NCBI GenBank assembly: GCA_022360315.1 | Contig: JAKSDA010000285.1 | Coordinates: 1 to 36,195 of the forward strand | Source of the DNA: Pseudomonadota bacterium | GTDB taxonomy: Bacteria; Myxococcota_A; Polyangia; Haliangiales; Haliangiaceae | Length of the DNA stretch: 36,195 nucleotides | Reading direction: 5' to 3' | In this document: one piece after another, positions 35,040-36,195 of the stretch | Layout of the letters: every line of letters begins with the position of its first letter | Position numbering within the stretch: the first letter of the stretch is position 1 | Translations under genes and position numbers: made by a program | The notes under the pieces: generated by a model | Database searches by the model: none | Seen by the model: the letters and a program-made list of their open reading frames with translations, nothing else | Told to the model about the DNA's origin: nothing

Positions 35040-35450
35040 GAGCCGGTCCAAAAACTCTCCGCCGCGCCAGAGCGCCCGGTATTCGGTGCAGGTCGCCTCT
35101 GTGAGCCAGAATCAGTGGTCCGTCCTATTGCTCGGGGGGCCAACCGATCCGGATTTGTGAGTACGGGATCACCTGGTTCGGGGCACGTATATCGGGCGCT
35201 GTCTCTTTGGTGTGCGGGACTTTTGGCGACAAATTATCGTCGGAGCGTATGCTTGGCTCAACTCCGGTTATCTTTTCGCGAGCCTGCGCCGTGAGGGACT
35301 GGACCTGGCGGCCGATGCCGAGTATGACCTGTGAGTGTCCCGCACGGGGCGGGGCCTCGATTTCACTGCCGCGATCGTTTTCTCTGTCCTGACGTGTTCC
35401 TTCATACCCTGGGCAAAATCGAGCGCATGCCGTGATTGTGGAGAACAAGC
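35040..35450. other. 411-bp intergenic region before the RRM gene
   Basis: No firm gene. On the plus strand a 55-codon frame from about 35160 to the TGA at 35332-35334 reads VRDFWRQIIVGAYAWLNSGY and LDLAADAEYDL, which looks protein-like but has no good start and may be a decayed gene. A 107-codon minus-strand frame over the same DNA has no recognisable features. The 3' part should contain the promoter of the RRM gene. Confidence 0.4.
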
Positions 35451-35777
35451 ATGAGACTGTACGTTGGGAATTTGACTTACGATGCCGATGAAGAAAGCCT
35501 TCGCGAGTTATTCGGCCAGGACGGCCGCACTGTGGTGAGCGCTTCGATCATCACCGATCGTGAAACCGGGCGCTCGCGCGGTTTCGGTTTCGTCGAGATG
35601 GGCTCACCGGCTGACGGTGAGGCTGCGATCAGCGCCCTGGACGGCCACGATTTCGGCGGCCGTCCGCTGCGGGTCAACGAGGCGCGCGAGCGTTCGGGGG
35701 GTGGTCGAGGTCGCTCTGGTGGAGGCGGTGGCGCGGGCCGGCGCGGCGGCGGGGGCGGGAGAGGCCGATACAACTAG
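35451..35777 (+). CDS. RRM-domain RNA-binding protein with Gly/Arg-rich tail
   Basis: 108 residues from ATG 35451, with GGAG 7 bases upstream. One RNA-recognition motif fills residues 1-80: RNP2 is LYVGNL at 3-8 and RNP1 is RGFGFVEM at about 43-50, with the usual aromatic positions Tyr and Phe present. The tail (about 85-108) is Gly/Arg-rich (SGGGRGRSGGGGGAGRRGGGGGRGRY), as in small bacterial glycine-rich RNA-binding proteins. Such proteins bind single-stranded RNA and often serve as cold-shock or RNA chaperones in the cytoplasm. A large hairpin begins 11 bp after the stop and is probably its terminator. Confidence 0.95.
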   Translation: MRLYVGNLTYDADEESLRELFGQDGRTVVSASIITDRETGRSRGFGFVEMGSPADGEAAISALDGHDFGGRPLRVNEARERSGGGRGRSGGGGGAGRRGGGGGRGRYN

Positions 35778-35788
35778 CTAGAAGTCGG

Positions 35789-35859
35789 GGACGGTGTAAG
35801 CTTTTCAACTTGGAGACCTGCTCCTACAGTGCCGCCAAGTTGAAAAGCTTACACTGTCC
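35789..35859 (+). terminator. 25-bp stem-loop after the RRM gene; intron insertion site
   Basis: The left arm (35789-35813) includes GTGTAAGCTTTTCAACTTGG and pairs with the right arm (35835-35859) at all 25 positions apart from one G-T pair; the loop is 21 nt. It may end RRM transcription. The stem ends at 35859, one base before the GTGCG that marks the presumed intron. Confidence 0.75.
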
Positions 35860-36195
35860 GTGCGCCGGTCAAAACCGGCGGGGAGTTGCGAATGAAAGAG
35901 TCGTACAGTGAAGGCGTAACGCATCACACTGGCCCTGAGTCATGCGTCGGTATCCGTAAGGGGGCAGGCGAAGCGTTGACAAGGGTATGTACGGGCCTGG
36001 GTTTGAACCGCGAAATGTAAGCTCAATCGTGGGTGCCGACGTACTTGTACGGGTACGGAAGACAACATCGGGTCAGCCGCAATGCGTGAGGCTGGCTCGG
36101 ACCCCGCGTGGTCACAGACCCCAAGCACGTACAGAAATTCCTCGCACGGGAACCGGGAGAGCCTGCGTGTGGCCTGAGCAGATGGTGCCAGGTCC
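35860..36195 (+). mobile_element. group II intron, 5' portion (runs past the window end)
   Basis: The sequence begins GTGCGCC, fitting the group II 5' consensus GUGYG, and the next bases form a short hairpin CCGGTC/AAAA/CCGGCG. Downstream, the bases encode MKESYSEGVTHHTGPESC from 35892, a run that I recognise from the 5' RNA region of bacterial group II introns, where it is commonly annotated as a small frame. A frame-shifted continuation (SSIVGADVLVRVRKTTSGQP, then a region rich in Arg/Pro) matches the rest of that RNA segment. It lies immediately after a hairpin, as group IIC introns do. The reverse transcriptase gene would be beyond the window. No protein is called, because the conserved bases are structural RNA. 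Confidence 0.72.

Noticed and set aside
35125..35448. Minus-strand 107-codon frame upstream of the RRM gene
   Set aside because: No domain, no clear ribosome site, and it would cover the RRM promoter.
35892..36020. Small frame MKESYSEGVT at the window end as a real protein gene
   Set aside because: This run occurs in the 5' RNA of group II introns; conservation is better explained by RNA structure.

Overview
The window is high-GC DNA with large signalling proteins, many secreted or lipid-anchored proteins and long stretches of small accessory genes. It looks like a chromosome piece from a predatory-type deltaproteobacterium (Myxococcota/Polyangia-like). Grounds for this are a MYXO-CTERM-like C-terminal sorting tail, a Cys-rich DNDGDGxVDC-type tail on a lipase, two giant Ser/Thr kinases fused to AAA/TPR modules (one with a degenerate cyclase-like domain), FG-GAP and glycine-rich surface proteins, and pentapeptide-repeat and contractile-injection-type AAA+ proteins. 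The exact taxon cannot be fixed from sequence alone. No rRNA, tRNA or CRISPR was seen.

Layout. 1-1224: 3' part of a choice-of-anchor-D/ASH-type surface protein. 1225-1973: gene-free. 1974-3092: SGNH/GDSL esterase. 3080-5563 (minus): small membrane protein and a B12-binding radical SAM protein. 5663-9157 (minus) and 9611-13723 (plus): two divergent kinase-AAA-TPR giants sharing a repeat-bearing 450-bp intergenic region. 13798-14511 (minus): N-formylglutamate amidohydrolase family. 14672-19144 (plus): YbaK-type deacylase, a putative zinc metallopeptidase with an effector-like N-terminus, a lipoprotein, a CpXC zinc-ribbon protein and a YiiX-like cysteine hydrolase. 19167-25933 (minus): double cNMP-binding patatin phospholipase, EamA transporter, glycine-rich exported protein and MATE transporter. 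26240-27874 (plus): FG-GAP lipoprotein. 27871-28434: structured non-coding stretch with a hairpin-rich element and a dispersed repeat. 28435-35039 (plus): co-directional cassette of pentapeptide-repeat protein, two-module AAA+ ATPase, a very large unrecognised protein and a small unrecognised protein. 35451-35777: RRM RNA-binding protein. From 35860 to the window end: what looks like the 5' part of a group II intron, sitting exactly after a 25-bp hairpin.

The points most worth following up are four. First, a short interspersed repeat family has copies between genes and one copy in frame inside the second kinase. Second, the 163-bp element at 27871-28033 has inverted ends and three internal hairpins. 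Third, the intron boundary coincides with the end of a hairpin. Fourth, the cassette at 28435-35039, together with the metallopeptidase at 15432, may belong to an extracellular contractile-injection or related AAA+-driven system whose structural genes are not in this window.
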